A DNA stretch of 64,000 nucleotides from Lepeophtheirus salmonis (Eukaryota > Arthropoda > Copepoda > Siphonostomatoida > Caligidae), in contig NC_052137.2 of the NCBI RefSeq assembly GCF_016086655.4, forward strand, positions 2,480,001 to 2,544,000, in the 5' to 3' direction. Shown here one piece after another: positions 23,901-35,585 of the stretch (position 1 is its first letter; each line of letters begins with the position of its first letter). A program made the position numbers and the translations under genes. The notes under the pieces were generated by a model, which saw only the letters and a list, made by a program, of their open reading frames with translations, searched no databases and was not told the DNA's origin.

Positions 23901-24807
23901 TTCTCTTCATTTGATGTCCCATCATCCATTTTAAGACCCACCCTCTTTCATCCCCACCCCACTTACATGTGGTTTTGCTGTTATGTGATTCCCCTTTAAG
24001 CATATCATTTATGTTGCACAACGGAATTGGTCGATTACTTATTAATTTTAATTAAATACAGATATCCCTTTTGGTCAAGAAAAAAAACTTTATATTAATA
24101 AGTAATTTAATTCATGTTAAAATAGATTGAATAGTTATACATCAGTAAATAATAAATAAAATAAGAGATATTTTATATTGCCATAAATATAAATTATATA
24201 ATATAGACAAAATTGTTATTGTAACTTTGCTATTAGAAAAAAATGAAAATATCCAATTATTTTCTAGCTAATTTTTCATTATATGGCAAAACATTATGAA
24301 ACATAGGCGCAATATAAAATAATGTCATAAATATTTTACGGAGTGAAGGTGTATTATTAAAGAAATCTAATGGTAGGTTGAGAGTGGTCAAAGTAAAACA
24401 TTGATATGCATATTCATATTAACGTACTTAATTAAGGAATATGAAATATGATGCACTGAACATTAGTTTAGAGTATTCCATATAGGGCATATTGTACATA
24501 AGTATGTATATATGCAGTTCAAAGTGCACAACTGACTTTAACACAGCTCTGCTTCTAAAATAAATGTCTTCATCGATACATCTATGTACCAATTAATACA
24601 TTAATTCAACTTGATATAATATGCTAATTGTTTAACGAATTCCAAAAATTATTTTATTTTCTACACTTAAAATGTCTAGGCATATTTATAGTATTTGTTT
24701 GTTCTTTGTACTATTGGATGGAGTTCTTAAGCCAATAAGTTTGTAAACTGACAAAAGGATGCAAAACTATTTTGCATAATATATATGTATTAGAGTATAT
24801 AATTATA
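20961..24807. other. Mostly unexplained AT-rich stretch with small repeats
   Basis: No gene recognised. At 21588 CAGTGGTTCCCACACTTTTT and then GTGCCC resembles a hAT (Charlie-type) terminal repeat, but no partner end was found. At 22948-22973 there is a perfect 12-bp foldback. Near 22680-22770 lies a less AT-rich stretch without coding signal. A 13-base A run lies near 23509-23521. Confidence 0.4.
22948..22973. repeat. Perfect 12-bp foldback
   Basis: GAATATCAATGC, loop TC, GCATTGATATTC. It sits inside a copy of the small repeat that begins GGGGTGGCTCTTATT, also seen near 15155 and 56540, where the foldback is absent. Confidence 0.7.
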
Positions 24808-25205
24808 CAGGGTGTAGAAACGAGATCCGAGGCTTCAGTTTTTTGGATTCATATGATAAAGAAATTGTACAGTGGTTATTTGTAGTGAAATATACATACA
24901 AACGTTTAAATTAGTATCCAAAACACACCCGTATAGTCAACGAGGGAAGATTTCAAGCCTATTACATTTTCAGGGGCAGAATCTTTGAGACCTCATCATT
25001 GCTAATATCCAGATTGTTGATTAGCAATGATGAGGTCTCAAAGATGACAGGGATCGAGAGGAGAAGGATAGGGGAGTTGAAGAAGATGCTAGAACGACTC
25101 AAAAGTGCCTCCAGAAGCTATGAATGGGTATCCAAGGATATTTGGCCTCCTTGTTCCCTCGGCCGGAATAAGGTGAATTATTTGGCCTCGAACTACCTTT
25201 AGTCA
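24808..25205 (+). mobile_element. Mariner/Tc1-type element fragment with foldback
   Basis: It begins with a Tc1/mariner-style end (TA at 24806-24807, then CAGGGTGTAGAAACGAGATC). The plus strand at 25026-25100 reads NDEVSKMTGIERRRIGELKK, like the helix-turn-helix of DD37D transposases. Then at about 25135-25160 DIWPPCS, followed by NYLASNYL, is a worn form of the DIWPPSSPDLNPLDY motif that carries the third catalytic residue. Most of the catalytic core is missing. A perfect 24-bp inverted repeat at 24983-25043 covers the start of the helix-turn-helix, so part of the element was duplicated in reverse. The right end is not clear. Confidence 0.55.
24983..25043. repeat. Perfect 24-bp inverted repeat, 13-nt loop
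   Basis: Left arm 24983-25006 starts CTTTGAGACCTCATC. Right arm 25020-25043 is its exact reverse complement and ends GATGAGGTCTCAAAG. The loop is ATCCAGATTGTTG. The right arm is coding for the transposase remnant, so the left arm is most simply a template-switch copy of it. Confidence 0.85.
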
Positions 25206-25218
25206 AGAGGTAAGAGTA

Positions 25219-25565
25219 TGAGGCGTCTGCAGGCCATGGGCTAGAATGCGTGTAGCCCCCAAAATTAAGGATTTTTTATTTTTACTAGAAAATTTAATAT
25301 ATGATTTTTTTTTAACAATTGTGGATTTTTGAATGTTTAAAAAAAAAAAAATAATATTGAATTTTAATTTTGAAGTTGTTAAATAGTTTTAATATTTTTG
25401 GAATAGCTTTGGATTTTTAAAATTATCCATGAAAAAATGTAAATTTTAAAATTTTTTCAATTTTTTTTCCAAATAATATAATTTTGAAGTTTTTTTTTCA
25501 AAAAATTTCCAAAAACCAAGGCCCCACCAAAAAAAAATATATATAATCTAGCAGACGGCCCCTGA
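25219..25565. mobile_element. GGCGTC-type MITE
   Basis: The left end GAGGCGTCTGCAGGCCATGG is inverted in the right end (GCAGACGGCCCCTG), sharing the CGTCTGC core. A subterminal GTAGCCCCC sits on the left and CCAAGGCCCCACC on the right. The inside is degenerate AT-rich blocks (ATTTTTGAATGTTT, GGATTTTTAAAATTATCC, TTTTCAAAAAATTTCC). No coding capacity. It inserted directly next to the mariner/Tc1 fragment. Confidence 0.55.
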
Positions 25566-25599
25566 TAGTATTACAAGTATTTTAATTTATATTTATTCG

Positions 25600-26110
25600 A
25601 CTAAATTATCTGAGCATGTTGCCATAGTGAAGAATTAAAGTCCTCCTACCCCTTTCTTTATTGTTCTGGAAGCTCATACAAACTCCAAAATCAAAACAGC
25701 CCTTAACACCAAAACACATGCCCAAAATACAAGACTACATGTCAACAGACAAATTGAAAGATTGAACTTGGACAATGTTATGAAACTCATCGACTCAAGA
25801 GTTTAAAAAAAATATATCAATAAATACCGACTCCCATCAAAAATGACTTTACTATAGATTAACGGCGTCATCTATATTTCCAAATAAATCCAAACCAATC
25901 CCTGAAATAGAATGTGTTCCTTCAGTAAGAATGAAACAGAGACGTTCTCTCATCTATTTATGAATGCTTCAAAGTTACTCTGGTGTAAGGATGATCGAAT
26001 CTCAAATTAAAAAAGAATTTGACCAAGACCTCGTGACAATTGGCTCATTGTCACATCCTCCATATACAAGGAGTGTTTCCTGACAGAATAGTAATTATTC
26101 AACGTCAAAG
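25600..26110 (+). pseudogene. LINE ORF2 C-terminal remnant
   Basis: The plus strand reads YINKYRLPSKMTLL, stop, INGVIYIS, and then after frame changes CSFSKNETETFSHLFM followed by NASKLLWCK near 25917-25985. LINE (L1/R1/jockey-type) ORF2 proteins end with a segment of the form CxxC...ETxxHLFxxCxxxxxLW that follows a W-R-L-L-N-G-xxP stretch. Two of the cysteines have been replaced by Ser here. No endonuclease or reverse transcriptase precedes it, so this is a 5'-truncated LINE tail. It lies just upstream of the larger LINE at 26700. A small perfect hairpin (arms AGAGGATGTG, 26185-26208) follows it. Confidence 0.42.
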
Positions 26111-26699
26111 AATAACTTTATGCTTGAAAACACCATCTTTGCCCTGTTCCATCGGTGCTCCAAGATTATGCATTTTGGTCTTATAGAGGATGTGAATGCA
26201 CATCCTCTTCTAAAGCTACGCTAAGTAACTAATACATAGCTTAGTTGTTCTTTTTCTGAGTTACCCCACAATCCCAAGACCAGTTTATCTTTTAATCCTT
26301 TATTCATAATGTGCGGGGCTTGTGCTTCTTTTCAGAGCAGAAGATGAATAAGAATTCGTAGTGGAAGAGGGGGAAAAAAGGTAATATTTTACATTGAAAA
26401 AGAACATTGTTTACTAAGATCGTCTTTATAAACCCAGTTTTCCTTGTAACTTTTCTTTTTTGATCTGATGAATTAATTATTATTTATTACATATCTCATT
26501 GTGGTGTCTTAAGGCGGGTTACTATCACTTTTAAAGCACTATCATGAATGATTTTTTTCAGTGTTATATGGTGATACAAAAACATAATTTTGTGAACAGT
26601 TAATAATAAAAAATATGGAATATTTATAAACAAACAATTTGTAAAAAAATAAATTAAAGTGTCCAAACAATGGTAACTTTGCATAATCCTTTAGTGTGA
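26111..26699. other. No gene recognised
   Basis: Spacer between two LINE remnants. It contains a 10-bp perfect hairpin at 26185-26208 with loop AATG. Confidence 0.4.
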
Positions 26700-27340
26700 A
26701 TTACCAGGGGTTCTTCCCAAAAGGTTTCAAAACCAGAATTAGTTATTTAGGTCAACTTAAGACATGTGCAAAATGTTAAGACTGTTCATTTTGCCAAAAG
26801 ATGTACTAATAAGTATCTAAAGCAGTCGGATTACCTAAAAAATCTGAAAAAGGCAGTTCCTTAAGAAAATAATGAAGGTCATTATAATAATGAACCAAAA
26901 AGCAGTTTAAAAAAAGTTCAAAAGATTTTAACAAATATAGATAGTTCTACTTCAAAGGAAATGACTAAAAATCCTGAATTACAAGAAAGTGATAATACAC
27001 ATGAATCAAAAAGCATTGACGAGAAAGCGCAAGTGATTCCTACACATACGGAAAGATATCCGTCAAAGGAAAGTACTGAAATTTCAGAACAAATTCAATC
27101 CCCCTCTCAGGAAGAGATTGTATGGATGTACAAAATGATATAAATAGATTAGACGAAGAAGGAGACTCTTCATCGGAAGCCTCACACGCTGTTTGTCTGA
27201 GAAAAGACTATAAAGTTGTGTTAAGGAAACGTCAGGATGTACTTCAGAAGCCTTCTCTCCGATACGTAAGCCAAAATATTTCAAAAGATCTTCCAGTCCT
27301 GGAGAAGAGATGGAAAGAGAATAGTTTATCTGAATAACAG
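26700..27340 (+). pseudogene. LINE ORF1 remnant with CCHC zinc knuckle
   Basis: Remnant of the nucleic-acid-binding ORF1 protein of a non-LTR retrotransposon. The plus strand reads KGFKTRISYLGQLKTCAKC, then, after a 2-nt loss, TVHFAKRCTNKYL. Together they form a C-x2-C-x4-H-x4-C knuckle (Cys codons at 26765 and 26774, His at 26787, Cys at 26802). A hydrophilic Ser/Glu/Lys-rich tail follows, from about 26961 to 27337, over two overlapping frames (NPELQESDNTHESKS, RLDEEGDSSSEAS). That is how such ORF1 proteins usually end. The N-terminal part is not visible, so the element is 5' truncated. ORF2 follows directly downstream. Confidence 0.55.
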
Positions 27341-30300
27341 TTATGCTGCAGGTACATGCTTTTCTGTCTCCCAATGACTTTGTAATTTCAAATATTCACA
27401 CTTTTTTCGACCATGCAATATAATTAAAATTAAAAAAAATACACTTACCAGAATTGCTGTATTCAAATAAAATTTAGGAATCGATTGCTTAATTTCTCTG
27501 AATATAGGTGGAGGAAAATTGCAAAAAGTCGGACACACTCTAATGAATATACTAATGACCTTAAATCCAGATATTATCTATCTGCAAGACATTAAGAGCC
27601 TATTTTCCTCTTCATGTTGAAAAAAGTATACTCCTTGCCTTCCTAGTTGTTTAGCTATTTCTACACTGACTCTGGTGTAAATCGTGGAGTCCTTATTTTT
27701 ATTTCAAGATTGTTAAATGTTTCAATTTGCGTTTAAGAATTATACGGAAAAAGTGACTGCCATAAGATCTTAATTACTTTGGCAGCATTAGAATTCTTTT
27801 TAATCAAATCGTATGGTCCGAGTGAGAGAGAGTCGATATTTTGACAAACTATTATAAATTCCCATTACGGAAATCCTTGCACCCTTGCGTTTGTTGGTTA
27901 TATAAATGTGGATTTAAATAAGATGAGTAGTCAAAACAAGGAAATTTTCAAGAGGGTAATAATAAAGATGAATAGGGTTGATCTATTAAGGAAAATTTCA
28001 TCGAATGAAAAGATTTCATGGAGAACAGGAAACAAGACTCCAAGAATATATTTAGTTTTGGCTTTATCTAATTTTATAAATAAAATTAGATAAAACCAAA
28101 AAATTCCCAGCGCCCACATCTGACCACAAGATCTTACAATGGGATTTCAAGCATCACTATAAAATGTAACGATTCAAAATGCCTAGCTAGATCTTGGAGT
28201 ATGAAGATTTTTAACAAAGTCTTCAACATAGGTCAAATTATCTGCTTCTAGGATAGCTTTGCAACTTATTAATACTTTTCAAGTGGCTATCGGAAATTTT
28301 CTCAACACAGAAGAGGAGCAAGCAGAAAATTCAACGATAATTTAGATTTTATTCTGACACAAGGGTCTCCTTTTGTCAGGGCATGTACAACAGGTACAAT
28401 CAGTACTTTTAAGATACAGGATATAGTTAATGAAGAGAAGAATAGGAAAATTGAACGGTAATGTAACTTCAGTCTTCGGCTTAAAAAGCTGGTAAGAAAA
28501 TTTGGTACTCCAACAACAGGGGTAAAGTTAATAATGATGGATAGAAAAAGATTGTTAAAAAACAGGATATCTTGAACTATTTTTATGAGTGTTTTCAAAA
28601 TATTGGAGGAGGGGATAGAAAAAACTTCCCCCTTGTAAGGAGATAAAAGGGAAGAATCATCTCAGAAGACATTATTGGAAATTTTACAGACAATAAATGT
28701 AAATCTGATAAGGCCTGTAGACCTAATGGAAGAATTGGAAAAGTTTACGTCGTTGCAAAGATTAAAATTATGCCTTATTTAAAGTGTATTGGTAAATCTA
28801 TAGAGACACACAGTCGTCTTCCAAAAGGGTTGACTAAGGGAAGAACTGTTCCTATTCCGAAAAAAAAGTAACAAAACGGACTTCAGTCATTGGAGGTCAA
28901 TAACTGTGCTTAATGAAGTATATATAATTATTGTTGGAGTTTAAGGCAAGCAAATTGAGCCAATTTTTAACATGAAGTGCGGTTCAGAGCAAAAAGGTTT
29001 TCTTCGTGGAAGAAGAATCACTAATGTTTCTTAGAACATTCAGGCGGTACTAGAATCGGTAAATGGACGTCAAATGTATGGTGCAGTTATAGTTATTGAT
29101 TTTTTTTAAACTTTTGACTCTATCAGGCACGTATTAATTATGAAGACTGTTAAGAAAATCTTGCCTAAGAAATTTTATAAAACGATTAGGGCTCTACTTT
29201 TTAATGGAGCTATAACAATATTTAAAGGTGGGTAGGAGAGTAAATCAATTGAATTGAAGAGAACTGCCCAGATGGATGTCGCGTTTCTCTTTTAATTTTC
29301 GTTGCGGCAATTGAAGAACTCAGTAATATTATCAAAAGGAATGATGGCTGATTTGGTATTGAAGAAGGTTAAGATAATGTCTGGCCTTGCAGTCAATAAG
29401 TATACAACTGCAATACTTCCAATTAGTGAGTTGAGTACAATATCTTACACCGAAGTTCGAGGTTACGTTATACGAGAAAGTTTAAAAGTGCTTTGGATTA
29501 AGTGGGACAGATTCAGAGTAACGTTAAGAAGTTTGAGCTATCAAAAATTAGTAGAGTGCAGAAATTTTAACTTACAAAAAAGAATCGACTTATATAACAC
29601 AGAAGTAATTTCATGGATCTTGTATAAAGCTACTTTGTCTCCAATAATCAGAGGGCATTCGATTAAGGTCGAGAAAAATTTGGCTTGAAAAATTATGTTA
29701 TAAATCATCCATTCCGTCATTAAAAAGAAGCAAGGAATAACTTAGAGGTGGACATGCCACGATTTCTACTATCTTGCCGACAATTTACAAAATGATTTTT
29801 CTTAATTTAATTTTGAACACGGATGTTGGTTGGAGGTCTTGTATTTCCTCGAATAGGATTTTGAAATAGATTTTGTTTGGAACGAAATTGATAAACTTGC
29901 AGGTGGTTCAATTCTTTTCTTTTATTTGGACAGCTCATATGATTTTGTGGTTCAACGATGTGGTTTTTGGCTCAAACTCGACAATAGACGGAATATATAA
30001 CAACAAGGGAAAGAGGTATTTCTTTAAAAACCATGAGGAGCATGGAAAGGGAAGCATTTCACGTAAATTTGATTCATGATAAAAAAATAAAAAAAAATTT
30101 TTCCTTTGCAAGGTACAGCAGCAACACACTCTTAGCTGACGCCTTGTCCTATGAAAATGGGTTCATTTATAAAAGAATTAACTAAAGCCATCACCGTGTG
30201 TTGGAAATATCTCCATATTCTAAGTTTGAAGGACGATTGGACAAGACACGGAATTGCCGATGGTAGAAAACTCATTGCCCAATTCCAAGTGACTAAGGTT

Positions 30301-30690
30301 TGTATAACATTTAATGATTTTTGGAAAGGTGTTGAGGTGTTTAATTCTGTCGTTGATGCCTTTGCTGAGCGTCTTTTTTGCTGTTATTGAGGAAGTTTGT
30401 TGAATGGAACTTAGAAGGTCGTTTGACACGGTGTTTATACGGCCTTTTAATTATTCCCTTAGTACCAAACCATTTCTCGACCATAATTTTTTTTTGGCTT
30501 TCAAAAAATAAGTTAATTCATTCGAAGAAGGCTAAAGTAATCGGGTTTGGCTTACTTAACTCTAAGTCTTCTCTTGCAAAAATTCGAAATGTTGTCATTA
30601 AAAGAACCAGCAGATGTCAGGGAGTCAAGAGGCACATTTATTGCGGCTGCGTCACGATAAATGGCTTTTGAATTAAAAATACCTAAGGAC
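27340..30690 (+). pseudogene. LINE ORF2 remnant: endonuclease and reverse transcriptase
   Basis: Degenerate ORF2 of a non-LTR retrotransposon; it would nick target DNA and prime reverse transcription. The endonuclease part (27480-28160) shows LNPDIIYLQDI, GYINVDLN (family GDFNVDLN), then NKEIFKRVIIKMNRVDLLRK, SWRTGNKTPRIYLVLA (family SRIDFVLxS) and SAH (family SDH). The reverse transcriptase part (28830-29700) shows GRTVPIPKKK, HWRSITVLNEV, SEQKGFLRGRRITN, then VIDFF, stop, TFDSIRHVL, and AQMDVAF where QGCPLSP is expected. The catalytic YADD box is missing: a deletion near 29340 joins IIKRND to KKVKIMSGLAVNKYT. The thumb and C-terminal pieces follow to about 30670 (RIDLYNTEVISWILYKA, NLILNTDVGWRS). 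Many stops and frameshifts. Clade not resolved. Confidence 0.72.
28054..28098. repeat. Near-perfect hairpin of about 22 bp inside the LINE
   Basis: TTTTGGCTTTATCTAATTTT followed by AT, loop AA, then the inverted arm ending AGATAAAACCAAAA, with one mismatch. It interrupts the end of the endonuclease domain between the SRIDFVL-like and SDH-like motifs, so it is probably a local foldback mutation. Confidence 0.65.
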
Positions 30691-32985
30691 GATACATTTA
30701 CTTAATATTTAGCGATGGATATTAAACGGTACTTTCCGGAAAACTCAATTAAATACAAACAATTTTTAAATCACATTATCAAGATATTTAATAGACATAA
30801 AAATAGGGAGATTCTAGATACTTGGTCTTATATTTTTGACTTTTTAGGGTATTGTATGTTTTTCTTTGTTGTTGAATTTTTTATTCATCTTACTTTTTTT
30901 TCAATGTTTATTAATTGCTTAGATTTTTAGTGTACTTTCGTAATTAAAGAGGTTTTTGTCTTTGGGAACTACTTTTAAGCTACAATGTTTATTAATATCT
31001 TTACTAGATTTAATTTCCCAATTTATTATATTGTTATACTATATATTTAAAAATATATATATATTGTTAGTGTAAAGCATAGTACAAATTTCATTAAAAA
31101 AATATATCAGTGCAGTTTCGCCTTGCAGAAGTTTCACTCTCATATACATATTATAGCATAAATGTGTCTTCCACATATAATTTAAGGTCTTCCTTTACTT
31201 CAACTTGAAGTCCTTTGTAATAAATAATGAAATTATGGCATTTAGTAATTAATATGAAATAATTGTTGTTTCTTATTATAATGATTTTGAACCGTTTTTT
31301 ACCGGTGTACTTAAGCTGAGGGAAAAGAGGAAGAAGGAATATAGACATAGTAAGAATTGCTACAGTGATAACTTCAATTTTTACATGTTCTTAGTCTTTT
31401 TTCAAGAAATTGTTACATATTATTTTAACATATACTGTAAGTATTTGTAAAACTTTATTGCTTGTTAATAACTTTTTGGCTTGAAATGTTTAAATTAAAC
31501 AGGATGAGACTTGCAACGATCATCATCAGAATCTCTTTGACTTATCTCTGGTAAGAAATATAAAATATTCAATTTCTAATATTTTGTAGCTAAATCAAGG
31601 TTAATTAAAATTTTGAGTAATGTTGAAACTCAGTTCAAGTCCAAATTTTTCTAGTTCATTTTGGACAAATATTTTGGTCCAGACAGCAATTTCAGACCGT
31701 CAACCAAAATTTAACAATTTCTAAATGGTGGGCCGATTTTCTCACCATTACTGATTTATGAGTTCCACACATTTGATTACTACAATATATTGAATTCATA
31801 TGGCGTCATTGCAGTTTGAAGTTCACAGTTCTGAAACACATATAATGTCATCAACAATTCATCTGCACCTTTGGTATTTAACGAATTATAAATGAGACAA
31901 TTCCACATCCACAGTTTTTCTTTCATCCAGACAAAACTTCTTGGTGGAAAAATTATTTCAGTCCTTTAAAAATCCGGAATCAAATCGGTCTAGAGTTTTC
32001 AAATCGAAACACCCCACTAATTTTGACCTAAAAAAGTAGGTTTTGAGTGTATTAAAAAAATTATGACAACTAATTTAGAACAAAATATACTTTGGGTAAA
32101 ATAAGTTTGCCTGTCAATATTAAAGAAAACATTGACATGAACATAGAACATATGTTTTAAGGTAAATTGCCTAGAAACCTCTTTCAAATGAGTTTGATAT
32201 ATTTCCTAAACATGTAATGATTTAATGTTAATTCTAATATAAATCCTTATATTTTATACCACATACATGTCAAAGCTTTATGAAGCAAATACATGAACAT
32301 TAGAGATAAGACCTTGGACCTAAAAAATAGACATGGTATATGAATAATTACAACAAAGTTCATAGATACCCTTTTAAAAGCTATATATGACTAAAAAGTA
32401 TTTTTGATACTGTTTTTGAGTAGGCCAAGATTGCTATTTGAATTGTTTCAAGCTAGACTTGACTTGGACTTCAGATTTTAATGCTCGTACGTGTTACAAT
32501 AAGTAGAGATGGGATTTGTGAAAGAGAGCGAGGCGAAGGCAGGAGCGAGACATTTGGTCAATATGAGCTGCCAGTTATATGATTTTGGGGAAAAAATGTA
32601 TTACTGGTATAAAGGTACCTTCTATATTAAAAAAGGCATTAGGGCCGGGAAAATATTGTAACTCTATTTAAATTCAAAAATATGTATTTATAAATTAATG
32701 TAAGTATTTTATAAATCAATTTACACTAAAGATAGGTGAGAATTTTTCTTTTCGAGAGAGATATTAACACACCCACGATCTATAAAATATATATATTAAA
32801 AAAAACATCTACAGCATCAACAGTTTTTTCCTTTTCGAATTGGTATATTTATTGTAATTTTTTTAGACAGATCTTTTTTTAATCATAAGATAGTGATAAG
32901 ACAACTGGATTTATCCAAGAAAATACTACTTCTGACTGGAAGATTACGACTTGAGACATTCTTGTGACTTGCACATGGGGGCTTG
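30691..32985. other. No gene recognised
   Basis: AT-rich sequence, no motif seen. A TATA run lies near 31053-31063. Around 31620-32040 the base composition is slightly less AT-rich, but no frame stays open and I recognise nothing. Confidence 0.45.
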
Positions 32986-33515
32986 GTATCATGTCTGCCT
33001 TAAATCCTCCGTTACTTTCCTATTCTAATGCAAATAACTTTCTAGGATTTTGCAACCGATTAAAAAAGTTTAATTATCACCCTTTAAAAATTCAAATTCC
33101 TTAAAAGATATCCCATATAAATGTATGTCTATTGATCGACAAATTCGGCACTTTTAACCTTTGTTTCTCATCTATTTTTTCCTTTAAATGTGTATTCTGT
33201 TTTGTTTTCAGATTGTAATACCCACCCAATATGAACATCAAAATTAAAATGATCTGAAATTTAATACTTTGCTGGCTTTCTGATTTAGTATGTGTGACGT
33301 CAATATAAAAACAATTCTGAAGAAAAAGAGAAACTTCCAATGAGTATGTCTGAATTTAAACCTACGTTACTTTCTTTCAAATTCTAATGTGAATACTTTC
33401 CAGATGCTGTTTAACAACCTAAATTAAAAATTATAATCATCACCATTGTTAAAAAGATTTTTCCTACATCATATTCAATATTGATAATCGACCTTCAGAA
33501 TCCACAATTCGGAGA
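32985..33515 (+). repeat. Diverged tandem duplication, offset about 360 bp
   Basis: The stretch from 32992 (TGTCTGCCTTAAATCC, CGTTACTTTC, ATTCTAATGCAAATAACTTT) resembles that from 33347 (TGTCTGAATTTAAACC, CGTTACTTTC, ATTCTAATGTGAATACTTTC) in order over roughly 150 bp. Both run on to ATTGAT...CGAC...ATTCGG. The second copy leads into the mariner remnant at 33475. Identity is moderate, so I hold this loosely. Confidence 0.35.
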
Positions 33516-34169
33516 ATAATCGAAAAATTTGAAGGGGCAGCAACTTGCTGGGATGTCCCGTCGTCTGGTAGGCCACGTACAGCTTACAGCGTAGAAAATA
33601 TTGCGGGTGTAGCCGAGAGTGTAGCCGAAGATCTTGAAGAATCGATTCGCCACCGCTTTCAACAACTTGACTTGTCGTATGCAACAAAAAATTGAAGCAC
33701 ATGGTCTCCACGATATTTGGTTCCAACAAGACGGTGCCACTTGCCACACAGCGCGCGTAACAATTGGGACATCATTTTGGTGAGCAATTAATTTCACGTT
33801 TTGACCCGGTGAATTGACCACCAAAATTGTGTGATATCACACCTTTGAACTTTTTTGGTTGGGGGCTACGTAAAAGCAAAAGTCTATGTGGATAAACCAG
33901 CGACGATTGAAGCATTGGAAGGAAATATTGAGCGAGTTATTCGTGAGATTCCGGTCACAATGCTCGAACGGATCATCGAAAATTACAAAAATTAGCACAA
34001 AAGAATGGACCATTTATAGGCCAGTTGCGGCCAACATATGAAGGGGAATATTTTCTAGAAATAATTGGAAAAGGATTGTTTTTTTGGTTCATAATAAAGT
34101 TTTGACCATAACATAATATTTTATGGTTTTTTTTCTACAATCCAAAAACCGCACGTTTTGAATCACCCT
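33475..34169 (+). mobile_element. Mariner-like transposase remnant with internal deletion
   Basis: The plus strand reads DNRPSESTIRRIIEKFEGA, WDVPSSGRPRTAYSVENIAG and then VAESVAEDLEESIRHRFQQL, which is the N-terminal DNA-binding half of a widespread arthropod mariner lineage. After an internal deletion comes WFQQDGATCHTARVT, the region of the second catalytic Asp. Then, in shifting frames, the C-terminal tail DKPATIEALEGNIERVIREI-like is seen near 33890-33960. The right end CCGCACGTTTTGAATCACCC (34150-34168) is a typical terminal repeat of this lineage. I could not find its left partner. Short minus-strand frames over this region are shadows. Confidence 0.6.
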
Positions 34170-34880
34170 TTACATACATTCGAATGTCCTTATTTGAGCC
34201 AATAATAGACTTTGTATTCAAATTTGTGGGATGTTTTAACATATCCAAGTATTTTAGATGTATTTTGAAACGTTTATTCGGTTTAAGTTACTTATATTTG
34301 CCCCAATATGACTCCTTTGAAACAAAGTACATTTATCCCGTTCTTATAATTTTATTGCGATGATAAATTTTGGCTATTTTAAGAGGACAATTCGCAACAA
34401 ATTCAAAAGGTTAATAAGAATAATTCGTCTAAGAATACAGAATTTCATGTAGAGAAAATCTATTTTAGCTTGCTTTTTTTTGTTAACAGGCCGGCCACAT
34501 ATAGCAATGCTAGAGCCATTAATATTTTAGCTTATATATATAAAAAACATGAATATTTCCATAAGAATTTCTTAATTAAAATAAATAAATTATTCATATT
34601 TGAAGAAATTTTGTAGTCATTATTGATTACGTTCTGCTTGTTTATTCTTTTTTCCTCTCTTTCACTTCTTTTTAAAATTTAAAATACAACTATAATATAA
34701 TACTGCGTATTTGTTTATTTTTTGGTTTTTTTTATTTACAAAACTCCGATCATAAATACCCAAAACAATGAGTAATTACTCATTTGCTAAAGACGTGTAT
34801 TTTTGGTTGTTTTTGTTTCATGTTTTGATAAATTTTATTTATTCTCTACCAACATGCCATTGTAAATCAAAAATAACCTA

Positions 34881-35583
34881 GAGGGTGGGGTTTTAAATCC
34901 AGTAAATTTACGATAAGATATGTCACAATTTATTTCCCAAAATCAATTCAGCAACTTACAAATCTTTTTCTCTTACATGGATGTGTTCATAGTTTGAGTC
35001 AATCACTCAAACCAACCACCTCCAGCTTCAACCGCATCCTCCAACCGGGTCATAAACCTGGTGCATGCCTTGATGAGGAACACCATGTCCATGTTGGGCA
35101 CTACCTCGAGAATGGAAGCCTATAAAGAGTCAACAGTGTTATGTATACGATTATTAAACTCTCTTTCCAAGACACCCGACTACCAATAGTAATCCAAGGA
35201 GTTCATATCCGACGAGCTAGGAGAAACCATTTTCATTTGCTCAAATATAAATGCTGATTATTTCAGAACAAATCCGGTTCCAATTATCCGATTTGGACAA
35301 ACAGCACTAATTTAACATTGTAGCATGATCCCGGATCTATTTAACAGATATTTAAGCTCTCTAGATTCATTATCTATGGAGTTATTTACGTCATTGGGTG
35401 TGCACCCAGCATGAAGGCACAGAATAATGGCGGTCTATTTGTAGGTTATCATAACTTTTTTACTATTTTGTTTTATTCAATTTTGTCAGTTGAACCTGAT
35501 TAGCTTATTTTGATAAACATAGATCAAAGGGTTGCCAAGATATTAAGGTCTAAACTTGTCCCGTATTTAAAATCCATACCCTG
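34881..35583 (-). mobile_element. Mariner/Tc1 (DD37D-like) deletion derivative
   Basis: Inverted ends: left GAGGGTGGGGTTTTAAATCC (34881 on) and right, read inward, CAGGGTATGGATTTTAAATA, with TA on both outer sides (34879-34880, 35584-35585). On the minus strand near 35400-35430 an N-terminal piece reads ILCLHAGCTPNDVNNSID, a helix-turn-helix start. Near 35000-35220 the C-terminal piece reads SSSDMNSLDYYW, then a Trp-to-stop change, GVLERE, and NNRIHNTVDSL followed by FLIKACTRFMTRLEDAVEAG. The central catalytic part is gone, so it could move only with help from a relative. Confidence 0.66.
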
Positions 35584-35585
35584 TA

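Noticed and set aside
33475..33824. Minus-strand ORFs of 90 and 109 codons
   Set aside because: Opposite strand of the mariner remnant; the transposase motifs are on the plus strand.
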